Part shown: positions 47,725 to 58,599 of the stretch, in pieces | Position numbering within the stretch: position 1 is the stretch's first letter | Layout of the letters: each line of letters opens with the position of its first letter | From: Breviolum minutum Mf 1.05b.01 | Taxonomy: Eukaryota; Sar; Dinophyceae; Suessiales; Symbiodiniaceae | NCBI GenBank assembly: GCA_000507305.1 | Contig: DF239417.1 | Location: 180,709-244,708 of the forward strand | Length of the DNA stretch: 64,000 bases | Reading direction: 5' to 3' | Made by a program: the position numbers and the translations under genes | The notes under the pieces: model-generated | Told to the model about the DNA's origin: nothing | The model's input: only the letters and a program-made list of their open reading frames with translations | The model's database searches: none

Positions 47725-47918
47725 TCAAAGCAACAGCCTACCAGACTTTTGCCTCCGCAGAGTGTCGGTCGCGAAAAAACCCTGACACTTAAGGCCAGGC
47801 TCGCTGTGTACAGTGACAGTTGAGTCTTTGTCATCAGCCGCGATTACCTCACGAATGCTTGCCCAGCCTAGGGCCCGCAAGGCCTGTACAGCTGAGAGGA
47901 CAGTGGTACAAGCTTCCC
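47725..47918 (-). CDS. C-terminal exon of an unknown gene
   Basis: After a probable AG acceptor (TCTCAG, about 47919) the frame reads TTVLSAVQALRALGWASIRE, then VIAADDKDSTVTVHSEPG and RRQKSGRLLL, stop TGA at 47727-47725. Composition is protein-like over about 63 codons. It could be the 3' end of a gene lying between leuCD and the zinc-finger gene, or an upstream exon of leuCD if the stop is intronic. Not recognised. Confidence 0.4.
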
Positions 47919-48257
47919 TGAGACATCTGCTAGCAACTCAGCTGTTCTGTCGCTTGATTTTCGCTGCATCTTTAATCCACAAGCCTGATGTACATAATGT
48001 GCGGCAGCAAAAGATCTCATGAATTCTCGAAGGTTCGAAACTAGATCCGGTTGAAAAACCGCATGCAACGTGGGAAACTGTTGCCGGCCACTGTGGACAG
48101 ACATAAGGTCCAATGAGTCCAATGAATTGGTACAGTACAATATTCCTGCCATGGATCAAGCAAAGCACCCATAGCAAAGTATTTGAAGTCCACAGGTGAA
48201 GAAGAGAGCTTTTGCCTTTTCAAATTTTGCTGTGGAGAGCATGTGCATGAATCTGCG

Positions 48258-48932
48258 TCATGCACCTCCTTTGAGAGCAGCTCTCTTTGCCTTCTGCCGC
48301 CTTTTCTTCTCAGATCGATCACAGAGGTGGCAGAACAAACACATGGCACCATTGTTGCATCCCTTGGCATAAAGGAAAGAGCATGGTTTGCAGTCACCAC
48401 TGTAATGTCCTCTGGAGCCAACGCTCGGAAGCTCTGTTGATCCAGGTGCTGGCTCATAGGGAGCTGGAACTGTTGGAACTGCCGGCGAAGGATCAGGAGA
48501 AGTGTAGCATGGCTCCACATAGTGCGGCTCTACATATGGCCATTGGAGATCCACATTTTGAGAATGGCCAGAATGGGTCACATTTGTTACATTTGGAGTG
48601 GCAAGCTCTCCTAGAGGTCCCAAAGCCTGTGAATCATCAAATCTCAAAGCACTTTCCAGGCATATCACTGGCTTGCTGGCCAGCTCATGCACAGAATGGA
48701 CTGAGTGGACCTTGTCTTCCCGGATGTCTTTCTGGATGTCCTTCTGCATTGGTCCAATATCAAAAGCAAAGTCTTGGAAGGCCTTGTGAAGGACTCCAAT
48801 CTGTGAAGCTGGACATGAAACCGCTGGACGAGAGCTCAGGACATCTTCTGAGAGTGGGCTAGCCACATGAATGAAGGTATTTCGAACTTGTACAGCTTCT
48901 GGTGGATAAAGATTCATGTCCTCAGAGAGCAT
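48258..48932 (-). CDS. CCCH zinc-finger protein, paralogue 1
   Basis: One open exon of 224 codons. The N-terminal region LYPPEAVQVRNTFIHVASP and SKPVICLESALRFDD match paralogue 2 at 50.3-51.7 kb. The Pro/Val-rich middle leads to PAPYEPAPGSTELPSVGSRG, then a single CCCH finger: Cys-x7-Cys-x5-Cys-x3-His in CSFLYAKGCNNGAMCLFCH, ending in a basic tail KKRRQKAKRAALK. Fingers of this form (HCxPC...GCxNGxxCxFCHLC) are numerous in dinoflagellates and are presumed to bind RNA. The ATG used (48932, MLSEDMN) lies where paralogue 2 has an intron, so a further 5' exon is possible. Confidence 0.75.
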   Translation of the reverse strand: MLSEDMNLYPPEAVQVRNTFIHVASPLSEDVLSSRPAVSCPASQIGVLHKAFQDFAFDIGPMQKDIQKDIREDKVHSVHSVHELASKPVICLESALRFDDSQALGPLGELATPNVTNVTHSGHSQNVDLQWPYVEPHYVEPCYTSPDPSPAVPTVPAPYEPAPGSTELPSVGSRGHYSGDCKPCSFLYAKGCNNGAMCLFCHLCDRSEKKRRQKAKRAALKGGA

Positions 48933-49030
48933 TGCCGGTGAGGCAAGGAATTTGAGCTAAGAATGTGGGGAGCTCCCGTTCCCTCTCAACAAATGCTTGA
49001 TACTAGACAAAAGACTGTTTGCAAGAACCT

Positions 49031-49901
49031 CTAATTGACCACATACACTAAGCACCCCACAGGTTCTTCTTCAGGAACCGTGATCGCCAAGCCAGCAAAT
49101 TGCTTGGCCCCACGAGTAGCGGCATCCACACGTCCAGAAGACATCTCCAAATGTTGGAAGCTTGCAAACCCCTGTTGGGGAATGTTTGTCTTGAGCACAA
49201 AGATTCAACACACATGTTATTCTGATACCTTGACATGCTTCTCAACCATTGCAAGCCAGGAAACTTGAGGACTTGTCTACTAAACTTAAAATGATCCAAA
49301 TTTGTATACTTGCATGAAGATATCACGCTAGTCTCTGCTCTGGTTTCCTCAAACTTTTCATGGAGCCCTGGACGCTTGTTCGTCTCAATATCGGTGCTGA
49401 GCACAGTGAAAGCACAAGCTCCAGAGGTGAGACGTGTCTACCATTTACGAGACCTGAGAAAAAGCTAGAGAAAATGATAGAACAAACTGAGAAATAACAT
49501 AAAAATACATAAAACAACTACAAGACTTTCTTCAATTCAGGCATTTGCGTACAATGGCGGGTGAAACTGCAATTTCAGCCACCACCGGCCAGCCTCACAA
49601 GTGGGCAGCCAGAATCCAAATCTGATAGCACCGAAGGCTGTGGTGACAGTTGAGCTCGCCACAGGACGCTTCATCTGCCGGGCCTTGGAATTGGTGGCCC
49701 TGAAACCTGGACCCTTCAATCTTTCGAGATGTGTTTGTCCTAATTGCATGGTGCCTAACAAGGCAGGACGGAAAAACGAGTTTGATCTCAAGTCTCCGGC
49801 AGCTGCGTGCCATTCTTCACAGCCTGCCGAATTCGCTTGGCTGCAGTTTCAGCCTTGGTGGGCAAAAGACATGTGCACTGCAGTTGCAGCTGTTCATTCA
49901 T
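49031..49901 (-). CDS. Small unknown gene between the zinc-finger paralogues
   Basis: Probable start MNEQLQLQCTCLLPTKAE at 49901, continuing TAAKRIRQAVKNGTQLPE. Further stretches: KRPVASSTVTTAFGAIRFG (about 49.66-49.61 kb); LTSGACAFTVLSTDIETN then RPGLHEKFEET (about 49.43-49.34 kb); and a last exon 49171-49031 (AG acceptor 49173-49172) reading QHLEMSSGRVDAATRGAKQF then VPEEEPVGCLVYVVN, stop TAG at 49033-49031. The whole would be roughly 190 aa. No family recognised; no signal peptide or membrane segment seen. The four stretches could belong to one gene, as spacing suggests, but joins are unproven. Confidence 0.45.
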
Positions 49902-50338
49902 GGCAGATGACCTATTCATGTACCTCTCAACTCTTCAAATAAAAGGGCATTTGCTCAAGACTGTTCGCTCCCCTTTTTGTGCTCCATATAATGAGACACC
50001 TTGAGCGTCGCGAAGTGCAACTACTGCGGTTGGAATCTATGTAAGGTTGCCAAAAAACCGCTGGCCTGAGCCTTCATTGAGACGCCTGGCCATAGTTTAT
50101 AGCATTTTATATTTCATAGAGTGTGAGCTTGCCGGTGCCAATCATGCAACAGTAGGTGATCAGCTGCCCACATCATTTCATCAATCTATGAATTCAACTG
50201 ACTGAGCAGGCTCCTTGGTTGTTCAGTCATAAATTCCAGCATGCCTGCTGTGTAAGGCAGTGCCGCCTGACTAATCATGCAAAAGGCTCACTTGCTCCAT
50301 GCCCATGTCACATGGATGCAGAACATCTACCACATAGC

Positions 50339-51726
50339 CTACGCACCACCTCTGAATGATGCCTTCTTTGCTTTCTGCCGTCGTTTCTTCTCACCACGAT
50401 CACAAAGGTGACAAAATAGGCACATAGCACCGTTGTGGCAGCCTTTGGCATGCAAGAAAGCACATGGTCTGCAGTCACCAACATAGTGACCTTTCGAACC
50501 AATGCTCGGCATTTCCAAAGAGCCTGGTGCTGGTTCATATGGTGCTGGTACCGAGGGTGGAATCATAGGGACATCACTTACAGGTACTGTCAAACCACCG
50601 CGAGCCACGGGCGCTCCTACAGGTCCAACTCCCGCAGCACCTGGAGGCGATCTTCGGAAACCGCCTCCAGGAGTGGTGCCCAACGGACGGGGTGGAGGTG
50701 CAACTGGTCCAACAGGTCCAATGGTCCCCACGGCTGGCGCTGGCTGTGTGGGTGATGGTCCTACAGGGCCAACAGGCATGGCGGGTCCAACAGTTGGCCC
50801 TAGACTGGGTCCAACAGTTGGTCCCAAAGCAGGCACCACAGGATGTGAAATTTGCGACACCTGTGGCGGCTGCGAATGATGAGAATATGTCTGGGAAGGG
50901 CCATGTGCCAAAGATCCCAACGGAAGTTGCCACGGCTTGGTCTCTGAGTAGTCCATGGGTGTAGTGGACAAAGTTGGCGGCGGAAGCGGTGCATTCGCCG
51001 GTGCATTACTGTGATATGGCTCCGGGGTGCCTGGCAGTGCAAGAGCATCCTCCAAGCAAATCACCGGTTTGGACCGTGGCTCATCATCTTCCTGGCCAAT
51101 GTCAGAACAAAATGATAAAAACTTCGAAGCACCCAAAACAAGATCTTTTTGACCCAAACACATCGCAGTCTTATCACCAGTTGCAAATGGCATCCAAATG
51201 GCAAAAAGCTTGGAGGATCTTGACAAGGAATGATGGAGACTGACATCAACTATGGCCTATATAGACTATAATTCTGAAAGACAAATCCAGCTTTCTTCCA
51301 CTTCCACAACAACTTCCCCCAGTTGTGTCCTCCCAAAGCTTGTGAATCCATCCAATGTCAGCTGCTGGGCATGACACTGGAATTGGAGGGCACTCAGGTT
51401 CCCCTGGTGCACTTGGGCTTGCAACATGAATAAAGGTGTTGCGCACTTGTACTGCTTCAGGCGGATATGACTCCTGAAGGGCAACAATGGAAAAAAAGGC
51501 TGACAAAGAGGAAGTCTAGCAACACTTCAAAGCTAATTTACAGCACAAATGAAAAAAAAAGAAAACAAACAAACTGTGTCAAAAAAATCAAAGGGCAAGG
51601 ATCTGAAGGATCTTCAGAAATAGAGATGTGCATATGGCCAGTCCCAACTCTATTGAGACCACCAGTCTGGGATGATGACGCCGAAAACGTGCTGGCAACT
51701 TCTTCGTCGGTGATTGTGATCGACAT
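50339..51726 (-). CDS. CCCH zinc-finger protein, paralogue 2
   Basis: Three exons. Exon 1 starts at 51726 (MSITITDEEVASTFSASSSQ) and ends near 51600. Exon 2 starts at 51473 (AG acceptor 51475-51474) with SYPPEAVQVRNTFIHVASP. Exon 3 starts at 51091 (AG acceptor 51093-51092) and ends at the stop 50339; it holds KPVICLEDALALPG, a long low-complexity Gly-Pro-Val-Thr stretch with GPTVGPSLGPTVGPAMPVG, and the finger CAFLHAKGCHNGAMCLFCH followed by a basic tail. Same architecture as paralogue 1 but with the Gly/Pro/Val expansion (about 90 residues) that paralogue 1 lacks. Presumed RNA-binding regulator. Tandem with paralogue 1, same strand, one small gene between. Confidence 0.75.
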
Positions 51727-51781
51727 GGGCTTGGTCGAACGATTCAAAGGGATTCCACTTTCAGAATCTCCTGGGAGAGAT

Positions 51782-53238
51782 CTATTTTAAGCGCCGCCAA
51801 GCAACGACGCTTTTTTTTGGTGCTACGCTGGCTCCGCAAGCTTTGAGCCGAGCACTGCGCTGGAACACTGAAGGATCTAGCAAATGAAATGGGACGTCAA
51901 CATGTTTGACTTGCAGTGTCTCCATAATTTGAATCCAACACACAGCGATAGCTACATTCACTTCAATCTCATGACAAGAGATGAACGTTGAAAGCTTTTT
52001 GTCTGGGTATGTGACAAGCTCAACTTTCCTTTCCCAGTTACGCTTTTGTGCCTTGAGGCTTGGCAGTTTGGGGTTAGCGGAGATACACATAGGAAGGACA
52101 TGGAGGGAATGACGTGGGACATACAGGATACATACTGTTCCTGGCCTGCATTTATGGCTTTCATGGCAAGAATGACACATTGTCTCCATGACAAACAGCA
52201 CTCAACTCGTTGATTTCTGGCCGTCAGTCCCTGTCTCCCGAAATGCTGATTCATAACGTCTTGAACCCAGCAACCATTAGTGAGATTCCTATCCCAAGAC
52301 TGCACACATTATCCTGCCTCAAGTTCGTAGGCCTCCGCCTTTTGGCTAACGTAGTCGACCTGGATGCAAGGATTCAACCAATGCCATCGACAAGACATGG
52401 AGAACACTATCCTTCCCAAAAAGTATTGAGGCTGCTGCAACTTGTGGCATCTCTGGAGATTGCCGCGACCTAGGGGGAAGCGCCACCAAACCCCATCTCT
52501 GACCACAAGGCCAAATTTTCGTTGAAACATGTTCCTTTGACATAAATAAGCACTGAACTGCGCTCGTAGCTTCTTGTGTTCCTTCCGCGCTGCTTCTTTT
52601 TCCTGCAAGTCATCTGGGTTTGACCGTTTAACCAAAGCGCACCTGCATGGGGTGACAAATTCAACCGTCTCAATCTCCTCGACCACTTTCACAATGTCAT
52701 GCTCAGTCTTTGCGAGCATGGCTTTTCGTTCTTTGATTTCATCCTCCAGAAATTTTGCCTCGCAGGGTGCAATGAATCAGCTTGCAGTCGTTCAGTCTAT
52801 CAAGTCCCACCCAAACCGGTTCCTCTGCTGTGAGACTACTCAGTTTCTTCTTCATATTGTTCAGGATTTTCACCTCCAACTTCAAAGGTGATGGAATGAT
52901 GAAATTCTCTGAAATCTTCAAAAATCATATAAAATTGCAACTTTCTTTTCGCATGTCTTGAAGGAAAACATTAGGCATAGTACAATGGTACATGGATGTA
53001 ATCTAGATAGTATAACAAATAGAAATCAAATCAGACGCTTGGATCTATCGAACGTCTGAGAGACTGGCAGTTCGCCCAGCTCGTCGCTTCAATTCGATCA
53101 ATTCCTCGCAGTTTGTGCGTCAATGCACAAGCAAAGTAGATCAGATGTCTCATCTCAGCATGTCAGGACCAACGAAAGAAGGATGCAGCTTTGAAAAACC
53201 TGGTTCCAGGTGTTTGCTAATGTGCGCAAAGAGCTTCG

Positions 53239-53283
<45 letters not shown>

Positions 53284-53320
53284 CATGATGATGATGATGA
53301 TGATCATGATGATGATGATC

Positions 53321-53352
<32 letters not shown>

Positions 53353-54430
53353 CATGATGATGATGATGATGATGATGATGATCATGATGATGATGATGAT
53401 GATGATTGATGAATTTGTTCACCTCCAACAAAAACACCTTCCATCAGCTCTTAAAGAGCTTTCTTAGGCGTACTACAGCCTCACCTTTCCCAACGTCCTG
53501 ATTCGCTTCTTCGATTCTCTTGACAAATTGAGAGTTTTCAATCTGAAGCTGATGGAAGTCCTCAGTCAAAATGGGAGTAAACACATTGCAAAGACTGAAA
53601 ATCTGAAAAACAAAGTCTTTCATAAAAATGGAACAAATACCAACAAGGGCAGCGGCATTGCCAAATGCGAAGTCAAAAGAAAGCTCAGATCGCAACAATG
53701 TATTGCAAATCATCACCTGTCTCTGCTTTCGATTTCAGTTGTGCCTCGGCCTTGCCAGGTACAAGGTTTGATGGTAGCCATGGTTTCCCACGTTGAGAAT
53801 CGATCCTTGAAATCTTTCACAAACTTTTGGCCTTTTTGATGGCCACTTTGTAGGCTTGGTTCTTCATCAAAAGCTTATTGATTTGCATGTCCTCAGAAGA
53901 TGCCATTTCTATCCATTTCTGAGTTCTGAAACTTGCTAGAAAATGACAAAACACGTGTCCTTCTGCGTCAGCTTATCCTCCATGTACTTCAGAACCTGGT
54001 TGAAATCAAGCTGGACTTTGACTCAAATCTCTCGTCACCTCTCGTCACCGCCGCCTTCTCAGCAACCGTCTTTCCGGTCCTAGGATTTTCTGCTCCAACT
54101 ACGATGTCGCGCCTTCAAAGCAGTGAAACTATCGCGAAACGCCAACCACTGGCAAGCATGCAGCATGGCATAACCTGTTTTACTGATCTTCCACGAGCTT
54201 CGTAGTTCAATTCCAGGCCTAAATTCATAGGCATCTCGTTTGACCTCTGCGATTCTGATATCAGTTTCCTGGCACATTTTGCCAAACTCAAAGATCATGC
54301 AGCCGTGCACGGAATAAAAGTCTTCAAAGTTGCCATGCTGTCAGGACCTCCATCAGAGCTTTCAAAATATCAAGATTCTGATCTGAGGTCAGCTTGGTCT
54401 GTGCCTGGGCAAGTTCACACATCTTCACGG
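51782..54430 (-). CDS. CCDC96: CCDC96/CCDC113-family axonemal coiled-coil protein
   Basis: The family (DUF4201; Chlamydomonas FAP184/FAP263) links radial spoke and nexin-dynein structures in cilia. Exons in order: ELAQAQTKLTSDQNLDI (about 54.4 kb); FGKMCQETDIRIAEVKRD (54.25); VVGAENPRTGKTVAEKAA (54.07); FNQVLKYMEDKLTQKD (53.98); INKLLMKNQAYKVAIKKAK (53.85); DFHQLQIENSQFVKRIEEAN (53.53), the diagnostic DFxQLxIENxQ motif; CEELIELKRRAG (53.08); LEVKILNNMKKKLSSLTAEE (52.85); KTEHDIVKVVEEIE then SNPDDLQEKEAARKEHKKL (52.7-52.57); YVSQKAEAYELEAG (52.33); LKAQKRNWERKVEL (52.05); and a last exon to the stop at 51784-51782. The PDxxxYVxQKAExYEL...WERKVEI run is typical of this family's end. CCDC96 and CCDC113 share this domain; the AENxRTGK motif favours CCDC96. 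Confidence 0.75.
53243..53406. repeat. Trinucleotide (GAT/ATG)n microsatellite with regular GATC interruptions
   Basis: About 160 bp of GAT triplets in an intron of the CCDC96-like gene, broken at intervals by GATCATGATG. It reads as poly-Met, poly-Ile or poly-His in different frames; these are not genes. Confidence 0.95.
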
Positions 54431-55059
54431 ATCACAGCAGTCACAAAGGGCAACTGGCCACCGGATCGGGTGGCTGACTTTTTTTTGGCCAAGCTCAGAA
54501 GGGCAGTGCAAGGTGCGAAAGTGGAAAATTCAGTACAGGTTGATTCGTGGGATGTTGGATCTTACACAAATAGAGGATTCTCCATCTATGCGTCTTTGTC
54601 CACCCACAGGCCGCCTGAAAAATGGCCCCCTGAAAACGGCAGGATGCCAGGCCAGACTTTTCTGACAACCGACAACCGACAACCGACAACCTTCGCAGAT
54701 TGGGGAAGGCGCTCCTCAATTGGTATCTTTCTGATGAGCTTTGTACATGCTTAAAGCAAGGTTCCACGCTCCGTCCGAAAGCCCATCCGGCAGATGTACT
54801 GCACATATACCCAGAGGCCTGCAATTAAAAACAACACTGCTTGAGAATTCCAGAGATCTTCCTTTCTCCCCGTCTTTTTCTTCTTCAACACCACAGTATT
54901 ATAGATGAATTTGCAAAAAGATCTGAACAATCGAAGCACTTTGCAAAGCTGCTCTGGTGTTCATGATTGACCTCGATCTTTCTCAACCAAGAACATTACA
55001 CCTTCAATTCATTGCTTGGGGGATGAGTCATCCCCATGGCCGGAAAAAAAAAAACGCAC

Positions 55060-57420
55060 CTGACAGACTGGATGTTCTTGGCGGCGTCATCCACAAAGAG
55101 AACTTTTTGGGGTGCAACCCCAGATTTGGCAAGCAAAGCCTGGTTTCTGATTTGGATTTGTCCACTTGTCCAAGAGATGAAAGCATTGCATGAGGTCTTC
55201 ACAATTGTATCAGAGGAGTTGTGTTTCATTCGCCTCCAAATGCGGCCGCTTGTATTCGCCTCGTCGATAGTACATTTCAAAAAGCCTGGATGCACCAAGG
55301 ACGACAAGGTGATTAGCATGTTGACTTAAGTGTGCTGGTATGGAGCCATGTGGGAGCAAAAGCTAGCGCTTAGCAATGTATTCAAGAAATTCACAAACGC
55401 CAAACTGCGCATACATCACAAACTTATCCAGTCACTATACAGCAGACTGAAGCAATTTGACAAAAGTGTAACCTTTGAGCACCAATTTCCATCCATGCAC
55501 CATTCAAATGTCATTGGAAATCAATGCTGCCTCGAATCTACGACATCCATCATTGAGATGCCAGGTGCCACTTCCATGGTCTTCAGCAAAGGCAAAGCTT
55601 TGTGCCTCCGCGAACTGCCTTTGCTTTAGCCAAGGGCCAAGGTGACTTAAATTGATTTTGAACATGTACCTCAAGCACTAAATGCTGAGAACCCACCTCC
55701 TGCAAGCCAAGCCACTTGCCACTGCTACACGAATACCCTTTGAGCGTAAAGAATAAAACCTTGGCACAAAATCAACTCCGAATGAACACCCTGCAAAGAA
55801 TGACTTCAAAAACACAAACCGTGCCAAGAGTTTGCCAGCGACCTATTGACTCTCGTGAAAACAATGCTTTCACCTCAACCCTCGAGAATGAAGTATTGCC
55901 GCCGTACATCCTTTTTTTTGTCCGCATCGGAATTTGGAGGCATTCTGTGCCGCGAAAACTGGCTTCACTGCAACGAGGGCACTCAAGTCATTTGAACCGT
56001 TCATATGTACATTGCAGAAGCCGAATTTCACCTGGTAGCCCAACGCCTTCGTCGCTTCAATTCTCCCATGGATCTGAGTCACGCACATACCAGAAGTAGG
56101 TGACCATTGGAGCAATGAATGCCCCCACAAAGAGGATGCCAAAAACACCAACGTACTCGTCAAACTTGGCGGAGAACTTCTCATCAGCTTTGATAAACTT
56201 CTCATCATCAATGAAGTCCTTCTTCTTGGCTCCAGCCTTCATGGTGTACGTTCCTTCAAGACCGCCACCAGCTTTTCCACCCATGGAGACTGGCAAGTCT
56301 TCAGCCAGCACAATGGAAGAATCCATTGGAGCAAAGTCAGCCATGTGGGCCATGGCAGCATCACTGTGGACACCAGTGGCCAAGACCCCTGCCAAAGCGG
56401 CTGCTCTCAATGGGCCAATGAAAGCTCGCTGCTGCCATACCGCAAACAGAGCAATGAAAGCGATGAACGCTCCAAGCTTCGAGCGCCGGCGGATTGGCAT
56501 CATCACTGCTGACTTTTTGTTAAGCGAAAAGCAGCTGAAAGCAGAAAAGACTGCGGGAAAGGAAATGTCAGTTTTGAACATCCTCAAAAGATCTTTAAAG
56601 AATTCAAAGGCATGTTTTCATTTTGAGACCATGATCCTTGCAGTTGTTGAATCACCAAAGCCGCCAGTCAATCTGGTTGGAGTTCATGCAAACATCATGC
56701 ACAATTCTGGACCAAAACTTTCAGCCAAGAAGCAATTTCCAAACACGCTGCACTGCTGGAAACAATCGTATCTCCTTGTCTGTGAAGCTTTCCATAAACA
56801 AAAATGACGATGGGTTTTCCCGTGGCCAAACCCGAAAAGAACGAATCAGCATGGTAGACCAACAAAAAACACTGATTTGCTTGCCGTGTTTTTTTCTTCG
56901 ACTCAATTAACTTGGCATAACTTGGCCGACTCTGCTGACTCCTCATTGGCGGAGTTCTGAACAACACCGTTGGACAATCTCTGGTATGGCGGACCTCCGG
57001 CTGTCTGATACCTTGATTGCCAATGGTGCTAATGTCAGGGAACTTACGAGTACCTTTTGAGCAAAGATGGAGGATAAAGATCTATAGAAATCATGAACCG
57101 TAAGAAGAATTGCTAGTGTTCATCTCAGAATCTCAGCAAAGTACTAAGGTGCTGACATTTCTGGCATCCAGCAAACCTCAAGGACTCCAGACATTGGTGT
57201 AATTTTCCAAAGCTTTAGCATTTTAGCAGTACTGCTGTATATATGTCAACCGCCTCTTCAACTGCTGCTGTCCCAGACATGTGCGGATCAGTACGGTGAA
57301 AAAAAAAAACATGGGACCTACATCTTTACACCCCAGTTACATCCCAAATCGTTGCAGCTAAATGGCTCCATCCAGGTCGAACACCATCATCTCAGGCAAG
57401 TCTGGAACCACATCCTTACT
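55060..57420 (-). CDS. MDP-1-like HAD-superfamily phosphatase
   Basis: Magnesium-dependent phosphatase-1 family; dephosphorylates protein tyrosines or sugar phosphates/fructosamines in other species. Exons in order: VPDLPEMMVFDLDG (about 57.41-57.37 kb; DxDG nucleophile motif), VCWMPEM (about 57.16), YQTAGGPPYQRLSNGVVQ (about 57.02), KEIRLFPAVQRVWKLL (about 56.79-56.74), KGIRVAVASGLA (about 55.74; the V-A-S-R/G motif II), ALPLLKTMEVAPGISMMDVV (about 55.59-55.53), and KSGVAPQKVLFVDDAAKNI (about 55.12-55.07; motif IV DD, ending with a GT donor at 55059). One or more last exons below 55.06 kb are not identified. The order and spacing fit MDP-1. A plastid-protein gene lies between the KEIRLF and KGIRVA exons on the same strand. 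Confidence 0.7.
56057..56503 (-). CDS. Plastid-targeted single-span membrane protein, nested in the MDP-1-like gene
   Basis: Open frame to stop 56057; the likely start is MMPIRRRSK (ATG at 56503 or 56500). N-terminal layout is that of a plastid protein of a secondary-plastid alga: a signal peptide core (LGAFIAFIALFAVW), then RAFIGP with the Phe typical of transit-peptide starts, then a second hydrophobic Ala-rich stretch AALAGVLATGVHSDAAMA suggesting a thylakoid transfer signal. The mature part is soluble and Lys/Asp-rich (KKKDFIDDEKFIKADEKF), followed by one membrane span FGILFVGAFIAPMVTYFWYV and a short tail RDSDPWEN. This resembles a small photosystem subunit, but the exact family is not recognised. 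Pyrimidine-rich TTTCCCGCAG and TTTCTGCTTTCAG just upstream are candidate trans-splice acceptors. Confidence 0.8.
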   Translation of the reverse strand: MMPIRRRSKLGAFIAFIALFAVWQQRAFIGPLRAAALAGVLATGVHSDAAMAHMADFAPMDSSIVLAEDLPVSMGGKAGGGLEGTYTMKAGAKKKDFIDDEKFIKADEKFSAKFDEYVGVFGILFVGAFIAPMVTYFWYVRDSDPWEN

Positions 57421-57540
57421 GCAAACGTTTGGAGATCTTGGTATGGAAATGAATTGGGGCGAATTCAAGGCAAACTGATTCATATCCAAACAAAATACCT
57501 TCAATGACCTTTCAATCAGACAATTAGTAACAATCAGCAA

Positions 57541-58420
57541 CTTTCACCGAAAAAAAAAAAACACATGTGTAAATTAATTATTTGTTCCCACAAACACACA
57601 TGTTTTGCCAGCAAAAATGATGTGTAGCCAAAAATCTTCAGAGGCTGCAGGCAGTGAAGCTTCCTGGCTTGCAGGTTGCCTTAGATCACTGCTGTCATGT
57701 TGCTGTCGATTTTGCCTTGCAATCTTTCAATCGTTCAACCGAGTCTCTGCACATCTAGGGAGGTTCCTTGCAGCAAAGGCAAGGCATCGTGTGGCACCAG
57801 AGTTCCTCGTGTCATCTCATGAAATGACAGGAAAATACGGGAAATCTGGCAATGAACGTCAGAAACGGGCATGCATGAATGTATACTGTATACTATTTGA
57901 TTCTATTTGCATCATGGACCGACTTTGACATAGTCAATTTTTCTTGACTGACCCTGACCTAGTACAGAAATGCAGCATGATGTGTTCCCTACAAATACTG
58001 CCAAGAACCCTTCAAGTTTTTTCATGCCAGGTTTCTGGGCAAACGCAGCGTCCAAACACCAGGCCGGCCTGGCGTAAAGTCATTGGGGCCCGGAAGCCTC
58101 AAACTATCTTCCCTCCAGAAATTTCCCTCCTGAGTTTCAGGCCTTGTGCTCGTAAAGGAGACTTCAACCACCAGGCTTTGCGTACAGGGCTTGCCCATTG
58201 ACCCACCACCTGGATGAAATTGGCTGGAAATTTGAAACATCTCCAAAAATTCTGTCCGGGGTAGTTAATATAATCTAGAATGGAATGGAATAACAAGAAA
58301 AGTGTGGAAATAGAAACACAATGTATGAAAAAATCTGTGGTATGATCTTATATTTAGTACGCCCAGTAGTCCATTAAAATCAGGAAATACAAACAAATGA
58401 AAGCAATCAAACGGTCAATT
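57541..58420. other. Mostly non-coding region with one possible exon
   Basis: Upstream of the MDP-1-like gene. A minus-strand stretch NFIQVVGQWASPVRKAWWLK then SPLRAQGLKLRREISGGKIV (about 58.23-58.10 kb) could be the last exon of the gene to its right, but a second minus frame is open across the same interval. A/T-rich homopolymers at 57300 and 57550. Nothing else supported. Confidence 0.3.
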
Positions 58421-58599
58421 GTCCCATGATCCTAATCCACTGTGCCTCTGAAGCCACAGCCCTCTGGACTTCCGCTTGCCTCTGCCACGGTCGAAAGCAG
58501 TCAATTAGATAAGGAGGGTGTCACCAGAATGGAAGCCTCACACTGCAATCACAACTGCCAACCTCGTTTGCTCTTTGGTGTACCTTGTATAGAAGATGC

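Noticed and set aside
47235-47792. 185-codon plus-strand open frame
   Set aside because: It begins in a microsatellite, crosses the region opposite a better minus-strand C-terminal exon (47725-47918) and has no recognisable motif.
53150-53467. Frames rich in poly-His, poly-Ile and poly-Met
   Set aside because: Six-frame artefacts of the GAT triplet microsatellite.
56100-56807. 235-codon plus-strand open frame
   Set aside because: It is antisense to the plastid protein gene, whose presequence and membrane span are clear on the minus strand.
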